Assembly: GCF_006715635.1 (NCBI RefSeq)
Contig: NZ_VFNP01000002.1
Span: forward strand, 3,534,001-3,598,000
Direction: 5' to 3'
DNA length: 64,000 nt
Source of the DNA: Streptomyces sp. SLBN-118
GTDB taxonomy: Bacteria; Actinomycetota; Actinomycetes; Streptomycetales; Streptomycetaceae
This document shows, piece after piece, positions 50,556-59,888 of this stretch (positions are counted from its first letter, which is position 1; each line of letters opens with the position of its first letter). The notes beneath the pieces are model-generated. The model ran no database searches. It was given only the letters and a program-made list of their open reading frames with translations, and was not told where the DNA came from. The translations under genes were made by a program, and so were the position numbers.

Positions 50556-52220
50556 TCAGCCGAGGATTCCGCCGATCACCCGGCCGCCGCCCGAGCCGCC
50601 CGAGGTGCCGTCGCTGCCGGAGCCGCCGGAGGTGCCGCTGCCTCCACCGGAGCCGTCCCCGCCGCCACCGGCGCCTCCGCCACTGCCGGTACCGCCGCTG
50701 GACGAGGGACCGGAGCTGCTGGACGGCGGCTGCACGGGCTCGGACTGTCCGGGCGGCTGCTGTCCCGTGCCCTGCGTCTGGCTCGGCCGGTCGCCGATCG
50801 TGCCGGTCTCGCGCACCGTCTCCTTGGAGGGGGTCGCCTTCTCGGCCTCGGGGGTGCTGCTCTCGGACGGTGTCGGTGTGCCGCTTTCGCCGCGTGTGCC
50901 GGAGGAACTGCGGTCGCCGCTGGGCTCCTGCGGCAGGGGGGATCCGGGGAGGTGGTTGGTCGGGTCCTGGTTGGGCCCCGGCACGGTCACCATGTCCGAG
51001 GAGCGCACCGCCCCGCCGAGCACGGAGCCGATCAGGAGGGTGAGGCCGACCACGACGGAGGCGACGACCGTGCCGCGTCGCAGTACGCGCCGGCGCAGTT
51101 CCCACAGTTCGGAGCGCGGCCCGAGCTTGCGCCAGGCCTCTCCGGCGAGCCGTCCGTCGACGGAGTAGACCGGGGCGCCCGCGATGATCAGGGGGGACCA
51201 TGCGGCGAGGTAGGTGATGTCGGGCGCGTCGTACGCCGGAACGGTCTTCCAGCTCACGGTGAGGATCAGCGCCGCCGACAGCAGTGCGCCGATGACGGCC
51301 GCGACCCGCTGCCAGAGTCCCAGCACGGTGAGGACGCCGACGACGACCTGGAGGAAGGCGACGGTGAGGCCCGCTCCGACCGGGTGCGACAGCGCGAAGT
51401 CGCGCAGCGGTTCGGCAAGTCCCCACGGATGCAGGGAGTTGAGCCACTTCACCATCGAGCCGCGTTCGCCGCCGTCGAAGTAGACGGGGTCGCAGAGCTT
51501 GCCCATTCCGGCGTAGATGGAGATGAAGCCGAGGAACACCCGCATGGGCAGCAGGACCACGCCGAGGTTCATGCGCCGCCCGGGGTAGTAGGCGTGCCGC
51601 ACGGCGTCCGCGCCGTGCCGCTGTACGGAGCCCTCGCCGTCGCTGCCGGTCACGAATTCCTCGTCCCCGTACGGCTCCTGGCCGTAGGGGTGATACGAGT
51701 CGTACGCGCCGGCGGCCTGTCGCATGGGGGGCAGCAGCGGCCTGTCCGGGCCACCGGACTCCGCTCCGCCCGCGACGGGCGGGTACGCGGTCCCGGTGGC
51801 GCGGCCGGCGGCGCGGTCGATCCGCGGGATGACCTGCGTCGCGCCGGAGACGAACGCTCCACCGTCGAAGCCGCCGGAGTCGTAGGCGGGACTGTCGAAG
51901 GTGTCGGTGCCGAAGGTGTCGCGCTCCGCGGTGGAGTTGCGCACGGCCTGGAGCAGACCGGTCGCGCCGGCGTCCCCCGGCGCCGACCTGCCGCTCCACA
52001 CAACGGGCGCCCGCCGCCGCACCGCCGCACCGGCTCCGCCGACGACGGGGATCCGTGCGGTGTCCGCCAGGGCACGTGCGGGGCGCGGGCTCTGGGCGAG
52101 CCGCACCCGGAAGCTGGCGTGGTTCACGATGACCTGCGCGGGATCGCAGTCCACCTTGACCATGCTCAGCGCAGGTTGATCATCGAACCCGGGCCGGGGC
52201 GTTCTGGTGTCCACACTCAT
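50556..52220 (-). CDS. DoxX-family membrane protein with long low-complexity ends
   Basis: A 554-aa membrane protein. About 215 hydrophilic N-terminal residues lead to the DoxX core of four helices (VVLLPMRVFLGFISIYAGMGKLCDP, HPVGAGLTVAFLQVVVGVLTVLGLWQRVAAVIGALLSAALILTVSW and ITYLAAWSPLIIAG). An additional helix (VVASVVVGLTLLIGSVLGGA) follows near residue 390, then an exported-looking Ser/Gly/Thr/Pro tail of about 150 residues ending in (S/G)-rich repeats. DoxX proteins are linked to thiol-redox membrane complexes in mycobacteria. The IS701 element lies 80 bases upstream of its start. Confidence 0.85.
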   Translation of the reverse strand: MSVDTRTPRPGFDDQPALSMVKVDCDPAQVIVNHASFRVRLAQSPRPARALADTARIPVVGGAGAAVRRRAPVVWSGRSAPGDAGATGLLQAVRNSTAERDTFGTDTFDSPAYDSGGFDGGAFVSGATQVIPRIDRAAGRATGTAYPPVAGGAESGGPDRPLLPPMRQAAGAYDSYHPYGQEPYGDEEFVTGSDGEGSVQRHGADAVRHAYYPGRRMNLGVVLLPMRVFLGFISIYAGMGKLCDPVYFDGGERGSMVKWLNSLHPWGLAEPLRDFALSHPVGAGLTVAFLQVVVGVLTVLGLWQRVAAVIGALLSAALILTVSWKTVPAYDAPDITYLAAWSPLIIAGAPVYSVDGRLAGEAWRKLGPRSELWELRRRVLRRGTVVASVVVGLTLLIGSVLGGAVRSSDMVTVPGPNQDPTNHLPGSPLPQEPSGDRSSSGTRGESGTPTPSESSTPEAEKATPSKETVRETGTIGDRPSQTQGTGQQPPGQSEPVQPPSSSSGPSSSGGTGSGGGAGGGGDGSGGGSGTSGGSGSDGTSGGSGGGRVIGGILG

Positions 52221-52332
52221 CTAACCGAGTGACCTGTCGTTAGGACACTGCCCCGGAGGGCCCTATCTGTCCGAGACCCGTCAAGGCCTCCCCGTCTAGT
52301 AGTGCATCGTTAGGTTGGTTTGATCGGGTGGC

Positions 52333-53598
52333 GTGTGGTGGTGCATGCTGCTGGTCGTGGATCTTGGGGAGATCGAGGAACTGCGGGAGAACCTTGGCGA
52401 GTTCGTTGCCGAGGCGTTCGCGTCGTTGAAGCGAAAGGATCAGCGCGGGTGGGGGGACTGTTACTTGCGTGGGCTGATGCTGGACGGGCGGCGCAAGTCG
52501 ATCCAGCCGATGGCCGAGCGGCTGCCGGACGGCAACATGCAGGCGTTGCAGCAGTTCGTCAGCCAGTCGACGTGGGACCACGTTCCGGTGCTGCGGTCCG
52601 TTGCGACGAAGGTGGCCTCGGAGATCTCTCCGGAGGCGTGGGTGATCGACGACACCTCCTTCCCCAAGGCGGGAGACCAGTCGGCGGGGGCGGCCCGCCA
52701 GTGGTGCGGGGCTTTGGGCAAGAAGTCGCTGTGCCAGGTGGGAGTGAGCCTGCACGCGGTCACCGACGCCGCCTCCGTGCCGCTGAACTGGCGGCTGTTC
52801 CTGCCCGCCGAGTGGGCTGATCCGGCCGATGGGCGTCGCGCGAAGGCAGGGGTGCCCGCGGAGGTTGGGCACCGGGAGAAGTGGCGTCTGGCCCTGGACG
52901 CGATTGATGAGGCGCTCGGGTGGGGGCTGCCCGGCCGGGTCGTGGTGGCTGATGCCGGATACGGCCAGATGCATGCCTTCCGTGCCGGGCTGGCCGATCG
53001 CGGCCTGGACTACGCCGTGGCGGTTCGCGGTGACATCAGCGCTCACCCCGGGCAGGCCGTGCCCATCGCGCCGGAACGAGAAGGGCGGATGGGCGCCCCA
53101 CGGCTGCCCCGTTACCGCGAGCCGGCCCGCTCCCTGAAAGACCTGGTCACGACCGCCGGGCGGCGTCGGCTGCGGCGTTGCACCTGGCGCCAGGGCAGCA
53201 GAGGCGCGATGACCAGCCGGTTCATCGTGCTGGAGGTCCGCCCGGCCGGTGTCGCGGCGACGAAGGCAGCGCGGGAGGAAGCCGGTGGCCGTGCCGGGTG
53301 GGACGGCGTTCTGCCCGCCGAGACCCTGATCGCCGAATGGCCGCCGCACCAGGATGAGCCCACTGACTACTGGCTGACCAGCCTCCCCGCCGACACCGCG
53401 CTGCGACACCTGGTCCGCATGGCGAAGATCCGCTGGCGGATCGAACACGACTACCGCGAACTCAAGCACGGGCTGGGCCTGGACCACTTCGAAGGCCGCA
53501 CCTGGCGCGGCTGGCACCACCACGTCACCCTCGTCACCGCCGCCCACGCCTTCCTCACCCTCCGGCGCCTGGACCCAAAAGCCCAAGCGCCGGCCTGA
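52333..53598 (+). CDS. IS701-family DDE transposase
   Basis: A 421-aa (or ~417 from an internal ATG) RNase H-fold transposase. DDE residues: the first Asp in WVIDDTSFPKAG (about residue 116), the second in VVVADAGYGQMHAFRAGL (about 217), and the Glu in RWRIEHDYRELKHGLGLDHFEGRTWRGWHHH, the usual IS701 C-terminal motif. The zero frame stops at 53596-53598, but the -1 frame continues as GLTFYQVLQTLQDLLLCWTGACPTCHRDLP and ends in the right terminal repeat at 53721-53723. The tail with its CxxC is present in related transposases, so either the gene is frameshifted or a -1 slip at CCCAAAA (53574-53580) makes the full form. Confidence 0.9.
   Translation: MWWCMLLVVDLGEIEELRENLGEFVAEAFASLKRKDQRGWGDCYLRGLMLDGRRKSIQPMAERLPDGNMQALQQFVSQSTWDHVPVLRSVATKVASEISPEAWVIDDTSFPKAGDQSAGAARQWCGALGKKSLCQVGVSLHAVTDAASVPLNWRLFLPAEWADPADGRRAKAGVPAEVGHREKWRLALDAIDEALGWGLPGRVVVADAGYGQMHAFRAGLADRGLDYAVAVRGDISAHPGQAVPIAPEREGRMGAPRLPRYREPARSLKDLVTTAGRRRLRRCTWRQGSRGAMTSRFIVLEVRPAGVAATKAAREEAGGRAGWDGVLPAETLIAEWPPHQDEPTDYWLTSLPADTALRHLVRMAKIRWRIEHDYRELKHGLGLDHFEGRTWRGWHHHVTLVTAAHAFLTLRRLDPKAQAPA
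53574..53580 (+). promoter_or_regulatory. Candidate -1 frameshift slippery heptamer in the transposase gene
   Basis: C-CCA-AAA in the transposase reading frame fits the X-XXY-YYZ slippery pattern. A -1 slip here joins the reading frame that codes for the missing C-terminal tail and stops within the terminal repeat. I did not find an obvious stimulatory stem directly downstream. Confidence 0.4.
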
Positions 53599-53737
53599 CC
53601 TTCTACCAAGTCCTCCAGACCCTGCAGGACCTCCTGCTGTGCTGGACCGGCGCATGCCCCACCTGCCACCGAGACTTACCGACCCCGGCCCAGACAGACG
53701 GTCACCCACCAGGCGCAACCTAACGAAGCACTACTAG

Positions 53738-53844
53738 GTCATTGCGGCGAACGTGGCCCGTTCGTGGTTGATGCGTCAATTCGTGTGACGATCACCGGGG
53801 TTGGCAGAAGAATGTGAGTCCGTCGCCTCAGAGGGGGATCACCA
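53738..53844. other. Intergenic remnant right of the IS element
   Basis: About 107 bases remaining of the original divergent promoter region. A ttgatg-like -35 near 53768 and a ttggcag stretch exist but I cannot define a promoter with confidence. The IS may have separated upstream control sequences from the 500-aa gene. Confidence 0.4.
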
Positions 53845-55347
53845 GTGACCGACCGGGTCGAGTCCGCACGGGCAAGCAATCAACTGACCTTCGGGGACCT
53901 CACCGACTATCCCGTGATGGCGCAAGCCCTGGACAACCAGTGGCTGCCACCGGATCTCGCGACCGGACAGCAGCGCCCTCATGCCACAAAGGGCAGTACT
54001 CCCAAGGCCGTTGCCGCCGGATCGGCCGAGCTGCGCCGCTCGCTCGTCAACAGCGGCACGCTCGTGGTCAATCGCGCGTATCTCCTCACCAACGAGGCGC
54101 TCTATCGCAACTACCGCCCCGGCATCGAACCGGCCGAGCACGAGGCCTTCGTGCGGCTGCTCAACGACCGTGCCCTGGTGCCCTACCTCTACCGGGAACG
54201 GGATCCGGGCGAGGAGTACGCCTGGAGCAAGGACAAGCACGTACAGCAGTCGTGGCGGCGGCTGCTCGCCGAGGAGGCGGAACCCGCCTGTGTCCGCTTC
54301 GACTGGGACGACGACACCAACAGGGAAGAGACCGGGAAGGTCAGCAACTACTTCTCGACGAGCCTGTCCACACTGCGCCGCCTGAAGATCCCACAGCTCG
54401 CCAAGGACCTCGGCATTTCGGAGGATCGCGCCAGGGCGCTGCGTGAGGGAGTCCTGAAGGACATCTACGACTGGGCGGGCGAGCAGGACCCGGACAAGGA
54501 CATCACCCGCAACGCCGTCTACCAGCAGTTCCTCTGCCGTCCGGGGTCCGAGCCGCATGAGCAGCTCTTCCGGGAGGGGGAGGACGTGCTGCCCGCGAAA
54601 CAGCTGATCGACCTGCTGTACAGCGTGGGTGTGCCCAAGGCCAGCGGTCTGATCGCGCTGACCCCGCCCGATTCCCCGGCACGCAGCGCCCTTCAGGAAC
54701 TCGGTGAGGCCGAGCGGTCGCCCGTGGCCGACCCGGAGGCGCTCGGCAGGCTGCTGCGCGACGTCTTCGCCGACGCCCTGCACCGGGCTGTGGACGGGCC
54801 CAACTCCTATGCGGACCTCGGCCTTTCCGACATCACCAGGCTGCGCCGCGAGGAAGAATGGCGCTCCTACATCGACGCGCTCAACGGCTTCGTACGGGGC
54901 GGTTTCGCGCACGGACGGATCCCCGATCCTGACGCTTTCACGGGCGCGACCTCCGAAATCGCCGACCTGCACGCGAAGATGCTGCGCAAGGCGCGCAAGA
55001 TCGGCCGCTCGGGGAACGGTTTCCAGCGCGAGATCGGGGTGGCCCTCGTCCTGGAGTCGGCAGGCATCTCGCTCCAGCTCGGGGGCGACGGAGTGTCGTT
55101 GCTGTCCGGCTCGGTCCAGCTGGCGAGCGCGGGCCTGGGCGCCCTGATCGTCCGGCTGGTCTTCACCGACGGCGGCAGCCCGCTGCGCAGCGGCCTCGGA
55201 CACAGCGTCACATTCCCCACCCTCAGGCTGGGCAGTGTGAAGCGGGACTGGGAGACGCTGCTCGGCGCGTACGGCGAACGGATCACGGAAATCGACGCCC
55301 TGCCCAGCAGGAACCAGGCCGACCAGCAGATGCCCGACGCCCCGTAG
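53845..55347 (+). CDS. Large protein of unknown function (500 aa), coupled to a NUDIX gene
   Basis: A 500-aa soluble, mainly helical protein starting at GTG (VTDRVESARASNQLTFGDLTDYPVMAQALDN) with a weak AGGGGGA upstream. I recognise no domain. Visible parts: an N-terminal region with SLVNSGTLVVNRAYLLTNEALYRNYRPG; an acidic stretch (RFDWDDDTNREETGK); a long charged helix (LAKDLGISEDRARALREGVLKDIYDWAGEQDPDKD); and a more hydrophobic segment near residue 410-440 (SLLSGSVQLASAGLGALIVRLVF). No signal peptide and no DEAD, kinase or nuclease motif. Its stop lies 10 bases before the NUDIX ATG with a GAAGGA between, so the two form an operon. Function unknown; a nucleotide-sensing or accessory (possibly defence) role with the NUDIX enzyme is speculation. 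Confidence 0.75.
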   Translation: MTDRVESARASNQLTFGDLTDYPVMAQALDNQWLPPDLATGQQRPHATKGSTPKAVAAGSAELRRSLVNSGTLVVNRAYLLTNEALYRNYRPGIEPAEHEAFVRLLNDRALVPYLYRERDPGEEYAWSKDKHVQQSWRRLLAEEAEPACVRFDWDDDTNREETGKVSNYFSTSLSTLRRLKIPQLAKDLGISEDRARALREGVLKDIYDWAGEQDPDKDITRNAVYQQFLCRPGSEPHEQLFREGEDVLPAKQLIDLLYSVGVPKASGLIALTPPDSPARSALQELGEAERSPVADPEALGRLLRDVFADALHRAVDGPNSYADLGLSDITRLRREEEWRSYIDALNGFVRGGFAHGRIPDPDAFTGATSEIADLHAKMLRKARKIGRSGNGFQREIGVALVLESAGISLQLGGDGVSLLSGSVQLASAGLGALIVRLVFTDGGSPLRSGLGHSVTFPTLRLGSVKRDWETLLGAYGERITEIDALPSRNQADQQMPDAP

Positions 55348-55357
55348 AAGGACTCTC

Positions 55358-55975
55358 ATGAACACCTACGACCGGCTGCGCACCGAGCGCCCCGAGCTCT
55401 TCGTCAACCCGCCCGGCGGCATCGAGATCCTGAGCGATCCGGAGTCGGTCGCGGCGGCCGGGGGTGTGGTGTACGAGGACCCGTACGTCATGGTCCTGCG
55501 CGACCCGGTCAGGTTCCCCGACGGCAGGACCGGTACATACATCCGCTCCATCGGCACCACCGCGGAGCCGGGCTGTGTGGTGCTTCCGCTGCTCGACGGC
55601 GACGTGGTGCTGGTCGAGCACTTCCGGCACGCCACCCGCTCGTGGCTGTGGGAGGTGCCGCGCGGTTTCGGCACCCGTGGGCTCGGCAGCGAGGAGAACG
55701 CCGCGAAGGAGCTGCGGGAGGAGATCGGCGCGGGTGTCCTTGAGCTGATCCCGCTCGGTGCGGTCCACCCGGACTCGGGGGCCATGGGCGACCGTGTCCT
55801 GCTGTACGCGGCCAGGATCGACGCCATCGGCGCGCTTGCGCTGGGGGAGGGCATCCGGCGCGCGCTGACCGTGTCCTTCGCACAGGCGGAGGAGATGGTG
55901 GGCGACTGCCGGATCATGGACGCGTTCACCATCGCGGTCCTCAGCCGCGCGAGGCTCGCGGGTGTGACGGGCTGA
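55358..55975 (+). CDS. NUDIX hydrolase
   Basis: A 205-aa NUDIX-fold pyrophosphohydrolase. The Nudix box is GFGTRGLGSEENAAKELREEIGA, matching G-x5-E-x7-REUxEExGU loosely: the spacing is right and the REEIG core is intact. Preceding strands include VVLPLLDGDVVLVEHFRHATRSWLWEVPRGFG, as in the ADP-ribose pyrophosphatase/GDP-mannose group (EFRHPT/W.WE(V/L)PRG). It should hydrolyse a nucleoside diphosphate linked to another moiety. It is the second gene of an operon with the unknown 500-aa gene, so its substrate may be a nucleotide signal made or bound by that protein; this is inference. Confidence 0.88.
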   Translation: MNTYDRLRTERPELFVNPPGGIEILSDPESVAAAGGVVYEDPYVMVLRDPVRFPDGRTGTYIRSIGTTAEPGCVVLPLLDGDVVLVEHFRHATRSWLWEVPRGFGTRGLGSEENAAKELREEIGAGVLELIPLGAVHPDSGAMGDRVLLYAARIDAIGALALGEGIRRALTVSFAQAEEMVGDCRIMDAFTIAVLSRARLAGVTG

Positions 55976-56084
55976 GCCTGGGCTCCCGCCGGGGCCCTGC
56001 AGGAACCCCGGCCGGGATGAGCGGGCCGGGATCAGCGGGCCTCCCCGGCTTCGGGCGGCCGGCGCCGGCCGCCGGGGTGAACCC

Positions 56085-57038
56085 TCAGACGCGACGCTTG
56101 GCCGCCTCGTACAGCACCACACCCGCCGCAACGCCCGCGTTCAGTGACTCCGCGCCACCCGGCATCGGGATGCGGACCAGGTAGTCGCAGGTCTCGCCGA
56201 CCAGGCGGGACAGACCCTTGCCCTCGCTGCCGACGACGATGACGAGCGGGCCGCCGAGCGCTTCGAGGTCGCCGACCTCGTGGTCGCCGTCCGCGGCCAG
56301 GCCGACGACGGTGAGGCCCGCCTTCTGGTACGACTCCAGGGCGCGCGTCAGGTTGGTCGCGCGCGCCACCGGGGTACGGGCCGCGGTGCCCGCGGAAGTC
56401 TTCCAGGCGCCGGCCGTCATGCCCGCCGCCCGGCGCTCGGGCACAACCACGCCGTGGCCGCCGAACGCGGAGACGGAGCGGACGACGGCACCCAGGTTCC
56501 GCGGGTCGGTCACGCCGTCGAGCGCGACGATCAGCGGGTCCTCGCCGTCGTCGAAGGCGGCGGCCGCGAGGTCCTCGGGATGCGCGTACTCGTACGGCGG
56601 GACCTGGAGGACCAGGCCCTGGTGGTTGAGCCCGTTGGTCATCCGGTCGAGCTCGGGGCGCGGCGCCTCCATGAGGTTGATGTTGCCGCGCTGCCCGGCG
56701 AGCTGGAGCGCCTCGCGCACCCGCTCGTCGTTGTCGATGAACTGCTGGACGTACAGAGTCGTCGCGGGCACGCCGTCGCGCAGCGCCTCGAAGACCGGGT
56801 TACGGCCGACGACCATCTCGGACGTGCCCTTGCCGCCGCGGCGGGCGACGGGGCGGCGGGCGGCGGTCTTCTTGGCCTGGGCGTTGGCGATGCGGTTCTT
56901 CTTGTGGCCCTTGCGGGCGGACGCGGGCGGGGTCGGGCCCTTGCCCTCGAGTCCGCGGCGTCGCTGGCCACCGCTGCCGACCTGCGCGCCCTTCTTGTTG
57001 GACGTGCGGCGGTTCCTGCGCTGGCTGTTCCCGGCCAT
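56085..57038 (-). CDS. rlmB: 23S rRNA (guanosine-2'-O-)-methyltransferase RlmB
   Basis: A 317-aa SPOUT methyltransferase modifying G2251 of 23S rRNA. A ~75-residue basic N-terminal tail ([13 protein letters not shown]...) typical of actinobacteria precedes the L30e-like RNA-binding domain ([22 protein letters not shown]) and the SpoU catalytic domain: [29 protein letters not shown] (motif 1), [15 protein letters not shown] (motif 2) and [23 protein letters not shown] (motif 3 with the SLN). It lies downstream of cysS on the same strand, separated by a hairpin. Confidence 0.94.
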   Translation of the reverse strand: MAGNSQRRNRRTSNKKGAQVGSGGQRRRGLEGKGPTPPASARKGHKKNRIANAQAKKTAARRPVARRGGKGTSEMVVGRNPVFEALRDGVPATTLYVQQFIDNDERVREALQLAGQRGNINLMEAPRPELDRMTNGLNHQGLVLQVPPYEYAHPEDLAAAAFDDGEDPLIVALDGVTDPRNLGAVVRSVSAFGGHGVVVPERRAAGMTAGAWKTSAGTAARTPVARATNLTRALESYQKAGLTVVGLAADGDHEVGDLEALGGPLVIVVGSEGKGLSRLVGETCDYLVRIPMPGGAESLNAGVAAGVVLYEAAKRRV

Positions 57039-57085
57039 GACTACCTGTTTCCTGAAGCTTTCGAATGCGTACGTACGTAAGAAAG

Positions 57086-57113
57086 TGTGCCGCCCGGGAG
57101 CCCGGGCGGCACA
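57086..57113. terminator. Hairpin between cysS and rlmB
   Basis: A 13-bp perfect stem (tgtgccgcccggg / cccgggcggcaca) with a 2-base closing loop; the downstream minus-strand side is T-rich. It separates cysS and rlmB transcription at least in part. Confidence 0.8.
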
Positions 57114-57123
57114 TTTTTACTGG

Positions 57124-58524
57124 TCAGCGCGGTCCCAGCGTCCAGCGCGGCCCGTCCGGACCGTCCTCGACGACGAGGCCTGACTGCTGCAGCTGGTCGC
57201 GGATCGCGTCGGCGGTCGCCCAGTCCTTGCGAGCCCGGGCCCCCTCGCGCTGCTGGAGCACCACGCGGACGAGCGTGTCGACGACGCCGTGGAGGTCTTC
57301 GCCGCGGTCGTCCTCGCCCGCCCAGTGCGGGTCGAGCGGGTCCAGACCGAGGACGCCGAGCATGGCGCGCAGCTCGGCGAGGCGGGCGACGGCGGCTTCC
57401 TTGTCGTCGGCGGCCAGCGCTGAGTTGCCCTGGCGGACCGTGGTGTGGACGATGGCAAGCGCCTGCGGGACGCCCAGGTCGTCGTCCATGGCCTCGGCGA
57501 AGGCGAGCGGCACCTCGGGCGCGGGCTCGACGACTCCCCCCGCCTTTTCGGCCACGCGCTGGATGAAGCCCTCGATCCGCGCGAAGGCGGACTCGGCCTC
57601 GCGCAGGGCCTCCTCGCTGTACTCGATCATCGAGCGGTAGTGCGGCGTACCGAGGTAGTAGCGCAGCACGACGGGACGCCACTGCTTGACCATCTCGGAG
57701 ACGAGCACGGAGTTGCCGAGCGACTTGGACATCTTCTCGCCGCTCATGGTGACCCAGGCGTTGTGCACCCAGTACCTGGCGAACTCGTCGCCGAAGGCCT
57801 TGGCCTGGGCGATCTCGTTCTCGTGGTGCGGGAAGATCAGGTCGATCCCGCCGCCGTGGATGTCGAAGGTCTCGCCGAGGTACTTGTGCGCCATCGCCGA
57901 GCACTCGAGGTGCCATCCGGGCCGGCCACGGCCCCAGGGGGTCTCCCAGCTCGGCTCGCCGGGCTTCGCCGCCTTCCACATGGCGAAGTCGCGCTGGTCG
58001 CGCTTGCCGGTCTCGCCCTCGCCGGACGGCTGGCGCAGCTCGTCTAGGTTCTGGTTGGACAGCTCCAGGTAGCCGGGGAAGGAGCGCACGTCGAAGTAGA
58101 CGTTCCCGTCGGCCTCGTAGGCATGGCCGCGCTCGATGAGGCCGCGCATCATCTCGACCATCTCGGTGATGTGGCCGGTGGCGCGCGGTTCGTAGGTGAC
58201 CGGCAGGCAGCCGAGGGCGGTGTAGCCGTCGTTGAAGGCGCGCTCGTTCTCGTATCCGATCGACCACCAGGGGCGGTTCTGTTCGGCCGACTTCCAGATG
58301 ATCTTGTCGTCGATGTCGGTCACGTTGCGCACGAACGTGACCTCGTAGCCGCGGTACTCGAACCAGCGGCGCATGATGTCGAAATTCAGCCCCGACCTGA
58401 TGTGCCCGATGTGCGGGGCGGCCTGCACGGTCGCGCCACACAGGTAGATCGAGACACAGCCCGGCGTGAGCGGGGTGAAGTCACGGATCTGCCGGGCGCT
58501 GGTGTCGTGCAGGCGAATGGTCAC
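57124..58524 (-). CDS. cysS: Cysteinyl-tRNA synthetase
   Basis: A 466-aa class I aminoacyl-tRNA synthetase. The zinc/cysteine-site Cys is in IYLCGATVQ (about residue 29), the HIGH motif is PHIGHIRSG, and the KMSKS motif is [11 protein letters not shown] (about residue 270). The conserved [14 protein letters not shown] and [18 protein letters not shown] are present. The anticodon-binding domain occupies the last ~140 residues. Length and tail distinguish it from the shorter mycothiol ligase MshC. It forms part of the minus-strand block carD-ispD-ispF-cysS-rlmB. Confidence 0.96.
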   Translation of the reverse strand: MTIRLHDTSARQIRDFTPLTPGCVSIYLCGATVQAAPHIGHIRSGLNFDIMRRWFEYRGYEVTFVRNVTDIDDKIIWKSAEQNRPWWSIGYENERAFNDGYTALGCLPVTYEPRATGHITEMVEMMRGLIERGHAYEADGNVYFDVRSFPGYLELSNQNLDELRQPSGEGETGKRDQRDFAMWKAAKPGEPSWETPWGRGRPGWHLECSAMAHKYLGETFDIHGGGIDLIFPHHENEIAQAKAFGDEFARYWVHNAWVTMSGEKMSKSLGNSVLVSEMVKQWRPVVLRYYLGTPHYRSMIEYSEEALREAESAFARIEGFIQRVAEKAGGVVEPAPEVPLAFAEAMDDDLGVPQALAIVHTTVRQGNSALAADDKEAAVARLAELRAMLGVLGLDPLDPHWAGEDDRGEDLHGVVDTLVRVVLQQREGARARKDWATADAIRDQLQQSGLVVEDGPDGPRWTLGPR

Positions 58525-58672
58525 GCATCAAGGGTAGTGGCCCCGTACCAGTGCCCCGCGCCCCTATGGCGACGAGGGGACAGGTTTGTGACGTTGCCCG
58601 AGCCCGGCACGAGCCGAACCCGGGCCGGAGGCCGGGATTCCCGGCGACAACTCGCCATCCGTGCCGGGCATT

Positions 58673-59161
58673 TCACCCGTCCGTGCGGAACACCAGTGCC
58701 GTGGCGATGGCGGCGAGACCTTCTGCGCGCCCCGTCAGACCGAGCCCGTCGGTCGTGGTGCCCGATACGGAAACGGGCGCGCCGACCGCCGCCCCCAGCG
58801 TCTTCTGCGCCTCCTCGCGCCGCTTGCCGATCTTCGGGCGCACGCCGATGACCTGGATGGCGACATTGCCGATCTCGAAGCCTTCGGCCCGTACGATCCG
58901 GGCCGCCTCGGCGAGCAGCGTGACACCGGAGGAGCCGGACCACTCTGGCCGCGAGGTGCCGAAATGGGCGCCGAGGTCGCCGACGCCGGCCGCGGAGAAG
59001 AGCGCGTCGCAGGCGGCGTGGGCGGCGACGTCACCGTCGGAGTGTCCGGCGAGGCCGTCCTCCCCCTCCCACAGCAGTCCGGCGCACCACAGCTCGCGCC
59101 CCGCCTCGAAGGCGTGCACGTCCGTGCCGACGCCGATCCGGGGGACGGTGCTAGAAGCCAT
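58673..59161 (-). CDS. ispF: 2-C-methyl-D-erythritol 2,4-cyclodiphosphate synthase
   Basis: A 162-aa trimeric enzyme of the MEP isoprenoid pathway. The metal ligands are in [11 protein letters not shown] (Asp-x-His) and the conserved loop is [21 protein letters not shown], with [13 protein letters not shown] for the substrate. It ends with [17 protein letters not shown]. Its ATG overlaps the 3' end of ispD by 11 bases, so the two steps of the pathway are translationally coupled. Confidence 0.95.
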   Translation of the reverse strand: MASSTVPRIGVGTDVHAFEAGRELWCAGLLWEGEDGLAGHSDGDVAAHAACDALFSAAGVGDLGAHFGTSRPEWSGSSGVTLLAEAARIVRAEGFEIGNVAIQVIGVRPKIGKRREEAQKTLGAAVGAPVSVSGTTTDGLGLTGRAEGLAAIATALVFRTDG

Positions 59162-59888
59162 CGTTGGCCCTCCTGCGGGCGAGAACCGCCTCGGCGAGTA
59201 CGAGATCGAGGGGACGGGTCACCTTGAACGCCTCCTCGTGGCCGGGTACGACCACGACTGGCTCGCCGAGCTGCTCGACCATGCTCGCGTCGTCGGTGAC
59301 GTTGTCGGTCACGGTCTCGTGGGCGCGGACGAGGGTCTCCCGGGCGAAGCCCTGCGGTGTCTGTACGGCGCGCAGCCTGGCCCGCTCGGGTGTGGCGAGA
59401 ACCGGCTCGGGCGAGCCGTCCGTGCGGGGCTCGACCTCCTTGACCGTGTCGGCGAGGGGCAGCGCGGGCACGACGGCCACAGCTCCGTCGCGTACGGCCT
59501 CGATCACCCCGTCGACCGTGTCCACGGGCACCAGCGGCCGTGCCGCGTCGTGGACCAGTACGGCGTCGATGCCGGGCGGCAGCGCGTCCAGGCCGAGCTT
59601 CACGGACTCCTGGCGGGTGTCGCCGCCGGGGACGACCAGGAAGTCGGTCCTGTCCGGAAGTGCATGGTCGGCGAGGAGGGACTTCACTTCCGCGGCACCG
59701 TCGGGCGGGGCCACCACGACGACGAGCGAGACGGCGCGGGATGCGGCCATGGCTCGTACGGCGTGGATGAGCATGGGCGTGCCGTTCAGCGTACGGAGCG
59801 CTTTGGGGGCGCCCGGGCCGAGCCGTACGCCCCGGCCGGCCGCCGGGATCACCGCTGCGGTGCGGAAGGGGAGCGATTGGTCTGACAT
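59151..59888 (-). CDS. ispD: 2-C-methyl-D-erythritol 4-phosphate cytidylyltransferase
   Basis: A 245-aa cytidylyltransferase of the MEP pathway starting at the ATG at 59888 ([36 protein letters not shown]). The CTP loop is [18 protein letters not shown]..., [19 protein letters not shown] and [17 protein letters not shown] are the standard motifs, and LVRAHE and [31 protein letters not shown] close the fold. Overlaps ispF. The upstream in-frame extension to 60017 is not conserved. Confidence 0.95.
   Translation of the reverse strand: MSDQSLPFRTAAVIPAAGRGVRLGPGAPKALRTLNGTPMLIHAVRAMAASRAVSLVVVVAPPDGAAEVKSLLADHALPDRTDFLVVPGGDTRQESVKLGLDALPPGIDAVLVHDAARPLVPVDTVDGVIEAVRDGAVAVVPALPLADTVKEVEPRTDGSPEPVLATPERARLRAVQTPQGFARETLVRAHETVTDNVTDDASMVEQLGEPVVVVPGHEEAFKVTRPLDLVLAEAVLARRRANDGF

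Larger units (their letters stand above)
52296..53737 (+). mobile_element. IS701-family insertion sequence with CTAG target duplication
   Basis: The element proper is 52300-53733 (1,434 bp). Its 18-bp terminal inverted repeats, tagtgcatcgttaggttg at the left and caacctaacgaagcacta at the right, differ at one position. Each end is flanked by CTAG (52296-52299 and 53734-53737), the 4-bp YTAR-type target duplication typical of IS701. Removing the element restores cccgt-CTAG-gtcattg. Near-identical ends and intact flanking repeats suggest a recent insertion. It lies in the divergent intergenic region between the doxX gene and the 500-aa gene. Confidence 0.93.
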
